A stretch of DNA of 64,000 nucleotides from positions 992,001 through 1,056,000 of the forward strand of contig CP054189.1 of NCBI GenBank assembly GCA_015709495.1, in the 5' to 3' direction. The stretch comes from Chthonomonadaceae bacterium (GTDB lineage Bacteria; Armatimonadota; Fimbriimonadia; Fimbriimonadales; Fimbriimonadaceae). The notes under the pieces are model-generated. The model made no database searches. It was not told the origin of the DNA and worked only from the letters and a program-made list of their open reading frames with translations. A program made the translations under genes and the position numbers. This document shows positions 7,607-15,971 of this stretch, piece by piece. Each line of letters starts with the position of its first letter. The first letter of the stretch is position 1.

Positions 7607-8544
7607 CAGAATTCTCCACTCGTGATCCGTTCTACGTCTGCGCGCATCTGTTCGATCAGTTCTTCCAGCGACGAGAACTTGCACTGATCCCTGAGCCGAG
7701 CGTCGAAGCGCAGCCGCAGCACAGCGCCATAGAGGTCCCCCCCTGGGTAGTCGAGCAAAAAGGCCTCCGTCGCGGGCTCGGTCCCTCCGACGGTCGGGCG
7801 GCTCCCGATGCTGATGGCGGCACGAAACTCGCCCTTCGGAGTCAAGCACGAACCCGCATACACTCCGTCGGGCGGGAGCGCCTGGCGGTCGAGGGGAGCG
7901 AGGTTGGCCGTCGGGAACCCGAGCCGCGCGCCCATGCCCGCGCCCTTCACTGCAACCCCGACGTATTCGAACGGCCTGCCCAGCAAAGTCGCGGCTTCGG
8001 CGACTGCCCCACCCGCGAGCAACTGGCGAATTCGGCTCGAACTGATCCTTTCTCCGTTCGAAGATTCGGGTTCGACGACGTGCGTATCGATCCGCTCCTG
8101 AAGAAACGCCGCATTGCCCTCGCGTCCCCTGCCGAATCCGAAGTCCGAACCGATCACAACGGTCCTGGAATTGAGGCTATCGACCAGCACTTCCTCGAAG
8201 AACTCGGTGGCGGTCCTTTGGCTGAAGGCGCGAGTGAAGGGCAGCAGAACGGCCAAGTCGATTCCGAGTTCGGCGATGCGTTCGATGTTAAGGGCAAGGG
8301 TACCGATGGAGTGCGGAACTCGGTCGGGCGCAAGCGTCGCTGCGGGATGCCGATCGAACGTCACGAGTACGGCAGGCAGCCCGGCTTCGCGAGCGGCATT
8401 CACGCATTGCCGAATCACCGCTTGATGTCCCAAATGAACGCCGTCGAACGTGCCAACGCAGACGATCGAGCCGGGCAACTTCGGAAAGTCGCCCTCGATG
8501 CCGAACCGGATCTCCATACGCGAGGGCGGACTTTCGCTCGTCAC
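7606..8544 (-). CDS. ribF: Bifunctional riboflavin kinase/FAD synthetase
   Basis: A 312-residue cytoplasmic enzyme that phosphorylates riboflavin to FMN and adenylates FMN to FAD. The N-terminal FAD synthetase domain shows the nucleotidyltransferase motif GTFDGVHLGHQ (about residues 32-42) and the second motif ISSSRIR. The C-terminal kinase domain shows GARLGFPTANL and PPDGVYAG. Length is typical. It starts inside an ATGA overlap with the upstream membrane-protein gene and ends in a TGATG overlap with the downstream one, so the three form a tight operon (9005 to 7094). An in-frame ATG nine codons later is a weaker alternative start. Unlike many ribF genes it is not next to truB or rpsO. Confidence 0.95.
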   Translation of the reverse strand: MTSESPPSRMEIRFGIEGDFPKLPGSIVCVGTFDGVHLGHQAVIRQCVNAAREAGLPAVLVTFDRHPAATLAPDRVPHSIGTLALNIERIAELGIDLAVLLPFTRAFSQRTATEFFEEVLVDSLNSRTVVIGSDFGFGRGREGNAAFLQERIDTHVVEPESSNGERISSSRIRQLLAGGAVAEAATLLGRPFEYVGVAVKGAGMGARLGFPTANLAPLDRQALPPDGVYAGSCLTPKGEFRAAISIGSRPTVGGTEPATEAFLLDYPGGDLYGAVLRLRFDARLRDQCKFSSLEELIEQMRADVERITSGEF

Positions 8545-9005
8545 AGATTCGACTCCTCGGCGTCCCGATTGCGGGAGGCTCGGGACTGCACCATGGCGAA
8601 GGCCGTCATGATCGCCATTTCGCCCCCTGCGACCAGCAGTAGGCTCGCGGGCCGCAGCCAGTACTCGAGAACCGCGAACGACTCCGCGGGGCGTTGGATG
8701 CCCGTCGGCTTGGTGGTGACCAAAACCACGATCACGAGCACGATCGCGAGGTGCAGGACGGGCAAGGTGAGGTTGCTGGGGAACCTCAAACTGCTGGGAT
8801 GGACCAAGCCCGCAATGAACCGGATCAAAACGGCGAGAACGACGCTCGCGCCTGCGAGGGGGCTTAAGAGGAGCGTCCAGCCCGGAACGTCGTATCGGCT
8901 AAGCGGAAGGTTGGCGACGATGGCCGTCAGCGCACCCGCCACGAAGGCCAGCAGAGCCGTGTCGCCCGCGACTCGCGTCAGGTCATAACTGGTTGGTTTG
9001 CTCAT
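8541..9005 (-). CDS. Hypothetical four-helix membrane protein
   Basis: A 154-residue integral membrane protein with about four hydrophobic helices, at roughly residues 14-34, 42-68, 81-98 and 113-135, and a polar Arg-rich C-terminus. I do not recognise the family. Start: ATG at 9005 (MSKPTSYDL); an open frame extends 15 codons further upstream but adds only a polar stretch. It is the first gene of the ribF operon and overlaps ribF by 4 nt. The 70 nt upstream contain no convincing promoter hexamers. Confidence 0.7.
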   Translation of the reverse strand: MSKPTSYDLTRVAGDTALLAFVAGALTAIVANLPLSRYDVPGWTLLLSPLAGASVVLAVLIRFIAGLVHPSSLRFPSNLTLPVLHLAIVLVIVVLVTTKPTGIQRPAESFAVLEYWLRPASLLLVAGGEMAIMTAFAMVQSRASRNRDAEESNL

Positions 9006-9076
9006 GACACGGAGCCTCGCTTTGCCCTCTCTGGCAGAACCGGATCGCACGCCTTGGGTGGGACGGAGTCGATGGT

Positions 9077-10132
9077 CTATGATACCGGTCGCAATGCGGG
9101 AGGTGTCCCGAGCAAGGAATCCACCAATCTCGAAACCCCATGACGGATCGGGTCGACGGTGGGCAAGCCGGTTTCATCTTCGATCCTCTTGCACTCGTCG
9201 AGCGCCGCGCCTTCTTCGAGGCTCGCCGTGATCACACAAAGCCCCAGCGTCTTGGGCGAGGGAAACGTTCCCAAGGTGCTCGCCAGGCTCTCGTAGAGCG
9301 CGATGTACTCCTTCAGGTTGGGCACTCGAACCCAAGGGACCCTGCGAAGCGTCGGCTGGTTCGCCCGAGTACACATGATGAGGTCAGTTGGGATCGTCCC
9401 TCGCATTAGGGGGAGGGTCGCGCTGCTGCCTGGGTGCAAGAGCGCGCCTTGGCCTTCGACGACCACAACATCGGCGTCCCTTGCGGCCATCACCTCTCTT
9501 TCGATCGCTCCAGAAGCGAAGTCGAGCCGCACCGCGTCGAGAGGCACTCCCGAACCCATAACAGTAATGCCCACTTGGCCGGTCGCCACGAACGCGGACT
9601 TCACCCCTCGCCGAAGCATCTCGAAGTGGACTTCGAGGCCCGAAGTCATCTTGCCGACGCTCATATCGGTCCCGACCATCAACACGCGCCGGTTAGGGAG
9701 CGTTCGAGCAAGGCCCTCGCCCGGTTTGAGACCCCTCGGCTCGACCCGAATGTCCCAAACCCATTGCCCCTCGCGCAGGTCGCGGTACCTCTCGGTCAGG
9801 GGGTCATGGAGTCCGTTGACCACGCTCAATCCGAGTTCGATCGCCTCGTCGATGTGGGCCCACCACCGTTCGGGAATCAAACCTCCGGGGGGAGCGATCC
9901 CCAGCACGAGCACCTCCGCTCCGAGCGCGGCCGCCTCTCTCACCGAACCGACGATGGGCGGGCTCCGATCGACCTTCACCAATCCGCGCAGTTCCGCACC
10001 GACGTGGCAGGAGTCGATGACGCACGCCACTGGGTTCGGCGAGTATCGCAAAACCGCCAGCCCCATCTTGCCGGTGTCTTCGCCCAAAGCGCCTTCCATG
10101 AAGAGGGCGAGCTTGTGATCGGTTCGCAGCAT
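9077..10132 (-). CDS. dgcN: DUF1611 P-loop protein, DgcN-like (D-glutamate N-acetyltransferase)
   Basis: A 351-residue protein of the DUF1611 family. It has a Rossmann-like N-terminal domain (about 1-130) and a C-terminal P-loop domain with GTDMSVGKMT at 154-163 and VVVEGQGAL. In proteobacteria the DgcN member of this family N-acetylates D-glutamate, and the partner DgcA epimerises the product to N-acetyl-L-glutamate. The gene directly upstream here encodes an enolase-superfamily epimerase of the right kind, which supports that role; a direct test is lacking. I chose ATG 10132 because GAGG lies 6 nt upstream; an in-frame TTG at 10144 overlapping the epimerase stop is the alternative. Alternative: an unspecified DUF1611 ATP-grasp-like or NTPase activity. 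Confidence 0.75.
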   Translation of the reverse strand: MLRTDHKLALFMEGALGEDTGKMGLAVLRYSPNPVACVIDSCHVGAELRGLVKVDRSPPIVGSVREAAALGAEVLVLGIAPPGGLIPERWWAHIDEAIELGLSVVNGLHDPLTERYRDLREGQWVWDIRVEPRGLKPGEGLARTLPNRRVLMVGTDMSVGKMTSGLEVHFEMLRRGVKSAFVATGQVGITVMGSGVPLDAVRLDFASGAIEREVMAARDADVVVVEGQGALLHPGSSATLPLMRGTIPTDLIMCTRANQPTLRRVPWVRVPNLKEYIALYESLASTLGTFPSPKTLGLCVITASLEEGAALDECKRIEDETGLPTVDPIRHGVSRLVDSLLGTPPALRPVS

Positions 10133-10140
10133 GTCCGTCC

Positions 10141-11193
10141 TCAACTCGCGAATTCGGGCTTGAGGCTGGCGCCGTGGCCGGGAGCGTCAGGCGGCATCAC
10201 CACGCCCTCGACGAACCCGAGTCCCACTGCAGGGTCCGGGTCAAGGTTGAGATGGCTGTCGAGATCGATGTGATCGAAGCAGGCGCCGAGCGCCGCCCCC
10301 GCCGCGATGGCGATGGAGGATTCGCTCATGCAGCCGATCATCGTCCCCATGCCGTGCGCCCGGGCAGCTGCGATGATCCTCAGCGCCTCCGTGATCCCGC
10401 CACACTTCATCAGCTTGAGGTTGACTCCGTCGGCTCCGCCTGCCAACCTCGGAACGTCTTTGGCGAACCGGCACGATTCGTCGACGTAGATGGGCAGGGG
10501 GCGGCCCTCGAACAACTGGGGTAGTTGATCTTCGGCCCCTTCGACGAGTGGCTGCTCCACGTAATCGACCCCCCGTTCGGCGAGCCAGCGGAGCATGACC
10601 TTCGCGTCCGATAAGCTCCAGCCCCCATTGGCGTCGACTCGCAGCTTGGGCGCGAACGGCGCGGCTGCCTCCAGAGTCGCCAAGAAACTCACCTGATCGG
10701 CTTCGATGCCCTCCTTCGACCCGAGCTTCACCTTGAGGCACTTCGCGCCCGTCATCGAAAGAATCTTCGGCACGCGCTCCCTCACGACCTCAGGCGGGTT
10801 GATTCCGATGGTCACGCTTGTCGGCACGGTGGGCTTGGGCAAGCCGAAAACTTCAAAGAGCGGCTGCCCGCATTGCTTCGCGAAGAGGTCCCATAGAGCG
10901 ACATCGACGGCGGCCATCGCGGGCGGATCGATCCCCGCCTCTCGCATACGGTCCCAGACTTCCGTGCGCGAAAGCGAGGCGATCTCGGGAGTTAGGAATT
11001 CTGCGAGTTGCTGTTCGCCCCGCCCCGCCGTTACGTTTTCCGTTCCCGTGCTCGGCGAGGCCTCTCCGATGCCCACATGAGTCCCGTCCGACGCGAAAAC
11101 GAACAGGCTTTCCGATCCGGTGCTCACACCGCGACTAATGGCGAGGGGAAACAGCTTTTTGAGGGAAAGACGTCGAAAGGAAAATTTGGTCAT
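10141..11193 (-). CDS. dgcA: Enolase-superfamily dipeptide/N-acetyl-glutamate epimerase, DgcA-like
   Basis: A 350-residue enzyme of the muconate-lactonising subgroup of the enolase superfamily. Metal ligands are visible as VDAN (D187), VEQP (E213) and VDES (D238). The catalytic bases are the KVK motif at 154-156 and a Lys in NLKLMKCGG. This pattern is shared by L-Ala-D/L-Glu epimerases (peptidoglycan recycling) and by DgcA (N-acetyl-D-glutamate epimerase). The adjacent DUF1611 gene, 8 nt downstream, favours the DgcA role. If it is instead a dipeptide epimerase, the unit would recycle murein peptides. Start ATG 11193 has AAGG about 7 nt upstream; the longer open frame continues into the divergent methyltransferase gene and is rejected. 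Confidence 0.85.
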   Translation of the reverse strand: MTKFSFRRLSLKKLFPLAISRGVSTGSESLFVFASDGTHVGIGEASPSTGTENVTAGRGEQQLAEFLTPEIASLSRTEVWDRMREAGIDPPAMAAVDVALWDLFAKQCGQPLFEVFGLPKPTVPTSVTIGINPPEVVRERVPKILSMTGAKCLKVKLGSKEGIEADQVSFLATLEAAAPFAPKLRVDANGGWSLSDAKVMLRWLAERGVDYVEQPLVEGAEDQLPQLFEGRPLPIYVDESCRFAKDVPRLAGGADGVNLKLMKCGGITEALRIIAAARAHGMGTMIGCMSESSIAIAAGAALGACFDHIDLDSHLNLDPDPAVGLGFVEGVVMPPDAPGHGASLKPEFAS

Positions 11194-11298
11194 GCAAAAC
11201 CTTCGTAGACCCGATGCCAGCGGGATGATGTGTACCCGAAACCAGAGCTTGGCTACTCCGATCGACCGGTTGCAAGCGTCTGATAAAGTGCCGCAACG

Positions 11299-12213
11299 AT
11301 GAGCCGACTTCGCTGGATTGTAGGTGACTCCCGCCACCTGGCCGACCTTGAATCGAACTCGATTCACCTCATCGTGACGTCTCCACCCTATTGGCAGATC
11401 AAGGACTATGGCCACGCCTCGCAAGTGGGCTTTTCCGAGTCGTACGAGTCGTTTATCAACAACCTGAACCTCGTTTGGTCGGAGTGCGAGAGGGTGCTTC
11501 ACCCAGGCTGCCGACTCTGCGTCAATGTGGGCGATCAGTTCGCCCGCGCGGCGGCGTATGGCCGATACAAGCTCATTTCGCTCCAGTCCGAGGTGATTCG
11601 CTGTTGCGAGAACTTAGGGATGGACTACATGGGCACGATCATCTGGCGCAAGGTGACGTCGATGCGGACGACAGGGGGCGCGGTCATTATGGGTTCGTAC
11701 CCGCGTCCACGCAACGGGATGATCAAGGTCGACTTCGAGTACATCCTGCTCTTCAAGAAGCTCGGCCAACCTCCGGCAGTCTCACAGGATCAGAAGGCGG
11801 CGGCAACTCTCACAGCGGCGGAGTGGAACACGTTCTTTGCCGGCCATTGGAGCATTCCCGGCGAAAAGGGCTCGTCTCATCCGGCAGCGTTTCCGGTCGA
11901 AGTGCCCGCGAGGCTGATCCGGATGTTTTCGTTTCCAGGTGAGACCGCGCTCGACCCCTTCGCGGGAAGCGGGACGACGCTCAAGGCGGCTTCGGAATGG
12001 GGGCGTTTTGCGGTCGGCTATGACATCCATCCGGGCTTTGCGGAAGTCGCCCGGAGCCGGTTGCCTGAGATCGATGTCGTCGAGAGTCCTCCCCTCGACC
12101 CCGAATTCGTCGCTCGAAAACTGGAGGGGTTGCCCTACCCGTTTCGCGATCCGCACGGATTCGACCGTCGGCGAAGCCCTGACGAAGTCGAACAGCTCAT
12201 GCGAAGCCGGTAG
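11299..12213 (+). CDS. Site-specific DNA methyltransferase, TSPPYW type (orphan)
   Basis: A 304-residue SAM-dependent DNA amino-methyltransferase. The catalytic motif IV TSPPYW lies at residues 27-32, before the SAM-binding motif I DPFAGSGTT at about 218-226, which is the beta arrangement. The aromatic SPPYW form is typical of N4-cytosine (and some N6-adenine) enzymes. The region between (about 40-210) should contain the target recognition segment; it includes RPRNGMIKVDFEYILLFKK. No restriction endonuclease or Vsr gene flanks it: the neighbours are a divergent epimerase gene and an outer-membrane protein gene. It may therefore be an orphan regulatory methylase. GATAAA at 11281-11286, 12 nt before the start, may be part of its promoter. 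The target site cannot be read from the sequence. Confidence 0.88.
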   Translation: MSRLRWIVGDSRHLADLESNSIHLIVTSPPYWQIKDYGHASQVGFSESYESFINNLNLVWSECERVLHPGCRLCVNVGDQFARAAAYGRYKLISLQSEVIRCCENLGMDYMGTIIWRKVTSMRTTGGAVIMGSYPRPRNGMIKVDFEYILLFKKLGQPPAVSQDQKAAATLTAAEWNTFFAGHWSIPGEKGSSHPAAFPVEVPARLIRMFSFPGETALDPFAGSGTTLKAASEWGRFAVGYDIHPGFAEVARSRLPEIDVVESPPLDPEFVARKLEGLPYPFRDPHGFDRRRSPDEVEQLMRSR

Positions 12214-12293
12214 AACTGGGCCGTTCGGGCAAGATTCTGGGTCCTTTGCGGCAGACCTGCAACCTCTCGATATGCCATAACGACTACCTCACC

Positions 12294-14267
12294 ATGCGAG
12301 GGATTGTCGTCACAGCCTTACTGCTCTGTTCCACTTGGGCCCTGGCGGAGCGAAACCGAACGCTTCCAGGCAAAAAACTCGATTCTCCGCCCGTCATCGA
12401 CGGGGTCATCGACGCGTACGAGTGGGGCCAGGCGGAAAAGTCCGGCCAGTTCGTCCACCTTGCGACCGGGCAGAGAACCTCGTACGATTGCGAGTTATAC
12501 GCGGGTTACGACGAGCAAGCCCTCTACTTTGCCTTCGTCTGCCCCGACCCCCGACCTGATCTGATTCGCGCAACCGAGTACCGCCGCAACGTTTCGCTCA
12601 ATGGCAACGACAACGTTATCGTCCTGGTCAACCCGTTCGCAACCCACCAAGAAAGCGATACGAACGAGTTCAAGGTCTCGGCGGGCGGAGGAACCCGGGC
12701 GGAATTTGCGGGCGGTCGTGCCTCGAAGCGCGAATGGGAAGGCGAATGGCAAGCACGCACTCGCATCACCGACGCCGGCTGGGAGTGCGAGATCCGAATC
12801 CCCTGGAAAATCCTGAGGCTGCCCCCCGCGGGAGTCAGGAATCTGGAGGTCAATTTTGGCCGGGAGATCCCTCGCGAACAGTTGACCGTCGCTTGGTGTG
12901 ATCTCGGCCCCCAGGAGCAAAGGAAGTTCAATGGGTTCTGGCTGAACGTCGCGGTCCCGGAGCTTTCCGAGCCCAATCCCCTGCTCGTGCTTGGCTACCA
13001 AACGATAGGCTACGACGACGAGCAGCGGGCGGAAGTGCTGGATACCGGACTCGACATTCGGTACGACATCAACCCTCAGCTCACGAGCCTCGCCTCGATC
13101 AATCCTGATTTCCGAAACATCGAAGGGTCGGTGCTGAGCCTTGAGTTTTCAAGGTTCGAACGCCTTGCCGAAGAGCGGCGGCCGTTTTTCGTCGAGGGAA
13201 GCAGCGCCTTCCGGATGGGGGGAATGTCAGCGTCCTTGTTCGCCCCTCAGAGGATCCGTCAGTTCGACTTCGGAGCGAAAGTCTTCGGCAAGGTCAGCGA
13301 CCGGGCGCTCGTGGGAGCGCTCGCCACGACCCGATTCGGCCACGAAAGCGCGGCTGCGGCTCGTTACAGGCTGAGTTGGGGCACGCAGAGCTCACTCACT
13401 GCGGGCGCGGTCCACTTCGACGACCCGGACGACAATCTGACGAACACAGCCGCCGCGCTCGAACTCACTCAGCTCGAAGGGCCCGTCGGAATGGCCCTGC
13501 TGTATAACACGACCCATGATTCCGACCTGGGGACCGCACACCGATACGACGCCGACCTTCTCTACAGGCACGGCTCGGTATATGGCCAGGTGGGTTACCA
13601 ACATATCGACGAGAACTTCCTGCCTCGCATCGGGTTTTCGCCCCGCGTCGGCTTTCGGGGCTGGAACGGCTTCCTCGAGGATCAGCGCTCCTACACCGCC
13701 GGGCCGCTCTCCGAACTCGGTCTTGCCCTTGGTTTTCGCGATACACAGGCGCTGGACGGAAGCGGGGTCTATTTGAGGGGGATCGAAGCGGGCGTCGAGT
13801 TTACGACGAGGTCGGACCTGAACGTCGAGACGTTCGCCGTACGTGAGGACTTCCGAGGGGAAGTCGCGACCCTTGGGGGCTTCGAACTTTCCTACCCCGA
13901 TTCGAATCCCTACCATCGAATGAGCTTCGGCTACCTCTTCGGCGACGTTGAGGGAGAGGACTATTCCTTGGTGTCTCTTGGGCTGCAAAAGCGATTCTCG
14001 AACCGCATCACGGTCGGTCCGTTCCTGCAATTCGAGCGAGAAGGGTCGACGACTCGCACCCAGCACATTCTGGGGGCCAGCTACGAAGTCGATCGGTACC
14101 GCTCGATTTCGGGCAGGGCGGTCGTGCGCGACGACAAGTGGAGCGGCTACCTGTCCTTCCGATACTCAGGCAACCTTGGAGTCGAGTACTACCTTGTTCT
14201 GGGCGATCCGAACGCAGACAGCTTCCAAAGGCGCCTGATCCTCAAGGTGGTGTTCCCGGTTCGATGA
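12294..14267 (+). CDS. Exported CBM9/DUF5916-like outer-membrane beta-barrel protein
   Basis: A 657-residue exported protein. Start ATG 12294 gives the cleavable signal MRGIVVTALLLCSTWALA. Residues about 25-210 look like a carbohydrate-binding module family 9-type domain (PPVIDGVIDAYEWGQA, then LYAGYDEQALYFAFVCPDP). The rest is rich in alternating strands with the phrase ERRPFFVEGSSAFR that is characteristic of DUF5916 proteins, and ends in an aromatic/hydrophobic strand (LKVVFPVR), consistent with an outer-membrane barrel. Family members are common in Bacteroidota and related environmental bacteria and are thought to bind or take up glycans; the substrate is unknown. An in-frame ATG 16 codons upstream would spoil the signal peptide. 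Confidence 0.8.
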   Translation: MRGIVVTALLLCSTWALAERNRTLPGKKLDSPPVIDGVIDAYEWGQAEKSGQFVHLATGQRTSYDCELYAGYDEQALYFAFVCPDPRPDLIRATEYRRNVSLNGNDNVIVLVNPFATHQESDTNEFKVSAGGGTRAEFAGGRASKREWEGEWQARTRITDAGWECEIRIPWKILRLPPAGVRNLEVNFGREIPREQLTVAWCDLGPQEQRKFNGFWLNVAVPELSEPNPLLVLGYQTIGYDDEQRAEVLDTGLDIRYDINPQLTSLASINPDFRNIEGSVLSLEFSRFERLAEERRPFFVEGSSAFRMGGMSASLFAPQRIRQFDFGAKVFGKVSDRALVGALATTRFGHESAAAARYRLSWGTQSSLTAGAVHFDDPDDNLTNTAAALELTQLEGPVGMALLYNTTHDSDLGTAHRYDADLLYRHGSVYGQVGYQHIDENFLPRIGFSPRVGFRGWNGFLEDQRSYTAGPLSELGLALGFRDTQALDGSGVYLRGIEAGVEFTTRSDLNVETFAVREDFRGEVATLGGFELSYPDSNPYHRMSFGYLFGDVEGEDYSLVSLGLQKRFSNRITVGPFLQFEREGSTTRTQHILGASYEVDRYRSISGRAVVRDDKWSGYLSFRYSGNLGVEYYLVLGDPNADSFQRRLILKVVFPVR

Positions 14268-14298
14268 TCCGGGTTGGGGCCGGTTTCGGCAAACCCGC

Positions 14299-14325
14299 TT
14301 GGGATGCCGTTCGGTTATGTATAAT
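14299..14325 (+). promoter_or_regulatory. Promoter candidate for pspA
   Basis: A perfect TATAAT at 14320-14325, immediately preceded by TG, lies 27 nt before the pspA start. The best -35 is TTGGGA at 14299-14304, with a short 15-nt spacer. The short predicted leader contains the likely ribosome binding site AGGGG. Confidence 0.45.
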
Positions 14326-14352
14326 GTCCGTTGACCGAATTCAGGGGTTAGA

Positions 14353-15150
14353 ATGAGACGCTTTTGGCGCTGGCTAGTGGGACTTTTCCACCGCACGATG
14401 GACAAGCTTGAAGATCCGGAGATGATGCTGGATCAGGCTCGTCGCGATATGCAACAGGCTCTTACGGAGAACCGCGAGAAAGCCGTTCAGGCGATCACGC
14501 AGAAGAACCGCTTGGAGAACATGTTGAACGACGCGCGGCGCAAGTCTCAGGAACTCGAAAGCAAAGCCATCATGGCCCTCAAGCAGGGCAATCGGGAGCT
14601 TGCCCGGTCGTTCGTGCGCGAACGAGCCAATAACGATGCCGTCATCGGGCAACTCGACCAGTCCTATGCGCAGGCGTCCGCTGCGGTCGAGTCGGTCAAG
14701 GTCGCCGTCAAGCGCCAAGAAGAAGAGGTCCGCCGCAAGACGGCTGAAGCCCTCGCCATGAAGGCGCAGTGGAAGCAAGCTCAGATTCAAAACAGCATCA
14801 CCAAGGCGCTGGAAGGTCTGACCTTTGAAAACCAGTTCGAGTCCTTCGGGGCCGCCAAAGAGCGCATTCAGAACATGCAAGCCGAAGCTGCCGCGCGCCA
14901 GGAGATGTTTGGTACCAGCATCCAAGGCAAGATCATGGACATGGAAGACAAGGCGCTCGATTACGAAGCTGAAGAGGAACTCAAGAAGCTCGAAGAGCGG
15001 CTTGGATTAGGGGAGAGCAAGACCGCCACGGCGGACACGCAAGAGGTGAAAGTCGGGCAGGGCGATGCGACCGCCCCAGTCGAGGCGCCGCCTTCTGAGA
15101 TCGATCAGCAACTCGACGAGTTGGAGAAGCGCATCAACCCCGGCGGGTAG
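14353..15150 (+). CDS. pspA: PspA/IM30 (Vipp1) family membrane-stress protein
   Basis: A 265-residue, almost entirely alpha-helical coiled-coil protein. PspA/IM30 proteins form ESCRT-III-like rods on the inner face of the cytoplasmic membrane, maintaining it under stress. The amphipathic N-terminal helix MRRFWRWLVGLFHRTMDKLEDPEMMLDQ is well conserved, as is the QARRDMQQAL segment. A linker of about 25 residues rich in Ala/Pro/Thr precedes a final short helix (EIDQQLDELEKRI), like the C-terminal extension of Vipp1. No pspF, pspB or pspC is nearby, so regulation must differ from that of enterobacteria. ATG 14353 has AGGGG upstream. The VOC gene follows 18 nt after the stop and may be cotranscribed. 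Confidence 0.93.
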   Translation: MRRFWRWLVGLFHRTMDKLEDPEMMLDQARRDMQQALTENREKAVQAITQKNRLENMLNDARRKSQELESKAIMALKQGNRELARSFVRERANNDAVIGQLDQSYAQASAAVESVKVAVKRQEEEVRRKTAEALAMKAQWKQAQIQNSITKALEGLTFENQFESFGAAKERIQNMQAEAAARQEMFGTSIQGKIMDMEDKALDYEAEEELKKLEERLGLGESKTATADTQEVKVGQGDATAPVEAPPSEIDQQLDELEKRINPGG

Positions 15151-15168
15151 CGGGAGCGAGCGTTTCCC

Positions 15169-15543
15169 ATGATCGGCCGCGTCAACGTCGTCTTCTGCTT
15201 CGTCACCGACATGCCCCGCGCTGTCTCGTTCTATCGGTCGCTCATGGAGACCGAGCCCGCCTTCGAGTCTTCCCATTGGACGGAATTCTTGGCCGGGGGG
15301 CTAAGGGTCGCCTTGCACCTTTCGTCTTCGGAGTCAACGGCCAAGAGCGGCCCAACCGGCTGGGTTCCCTGCTTCGAGTGCGATGATTTGAGGTTGCTCC
15401 GCGAGCGAGTGGAAGCTGCCGGCGTACGATTCGAGCGCGAGTTTCACGATACGCCGTCAGGGGCGATTCTCGCGTTCGCGGACCCCGACGGCAACCCCCT
15501 CCAGGCGATTCAACTCGGCGTCCAAGCCAAGGACCTCGCCTAA
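15169..15543 (+). CDS. VOC (glyoxalase/bleomycin-resistance) superfamily protein
   Basis: A 124-residue single-domain VOC protein with two beta-alpha-beta-beta-beta repeats: VNVVFCFVTDMPRAVSFYRSLM at the start and FADPDGNPLQAIQL at the end. VOC proteins bind a divalent metal and act as isomerases, dioxygenases or resistance proteins; the substrate cannot be predicted from this sequence. The usual metal ligands (a His in strand 1, a Glu near the end) are not clearly conserved: the position after GRVNVVF is C/F rather than H and the end is LQAIQL. It lies between pspA and tsaE, 3 nt before tsaE, so it is cotranscribed. Confidence 0.85.
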   Translation: MIGRVNVVFCFVTDMPRAVSFYRSLMETEPAFESSHWTEFLAGGLRVALHLSSSESTAKSGPTGWVPCFECDDLRLLRERVEAAGVRFEREFHDTPSGAILAFADPDGNPLQAIQLGVQAKDLA

Positions 15544-15546
15544 GCC

Positions 15547-15960
15547 GTGTCGCAATTCCTCGCCACTGAAGCGGGCACGTTCGAACTCGCGCGAACCTAC
15601 GCTCCCTTGTGGCGCGCCGGGGACTTGGTGTTGCTTCAGGGTCCCCTGAGCGTGGGCAAGACGACTTTCGTGCGATACGTCGCGGACGCCTTGGGCTTCG
15701 AAGGGCCGGTCCGGTCGCCCACGTTCACGCTCATCCAAGCGCTTCCTACGGATCCGCCGATCGCGCATGTCGACCTTTACCGCCTCTCTTCCGCGCAAAA
15801 CATCGGGATCGAGGACTACCGGGCCACTCATTTGGTGATCGTGGAGTGGCCGGAGCGCGCGCCAGAGCTTCTCGAAGAGGAGGGAGCTTGGCTGCTCCGA
15901 TTCTCGTTCGTCGAGGGAGGCCGAAGCGTCGATGTGTCGCGGATCGGCGTCCCTGAGTAG
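15547..15960 (+). CDS. tsaE: tRNA threonylcarbamoyladenosine biosynthesis ATPase TsaE
   Basis: A 137-residue ATPase that drives turnover of the TsaB-TsaD complex in making t6A37 of ANN-decoding tRNAs. The Walker A motif GPLSVGKT (32-39) is slightly divergent from the usual GDLGAGKT. The switch SPTFTLIQ and the HVDLYRL and VEWPERA motifs are all present. The start is GTG 15547, 3 nt after the VOC stop. tsaB and tsaD are not in the window. The Gfo/Idh/MocA gene follows 11 nt downstream. The altered P-loop keeps the essential Gly-Lys-Thr. Confidence 0.93.
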   Translation: MSQFLATEAGTFELARTYAPLWRAGDLVLLQGPLSVGKTTFVRYVADALGFEGPVRSPTFTLIQALPTDPPIAHVDLYRLSSAQNIGIEDYRATHLVIVEWPERAPELLEEEGAWLLRFSFVEGGRSVDVSRIGVPE

Positions 15961-15971
15961 AATCGGGCCAC

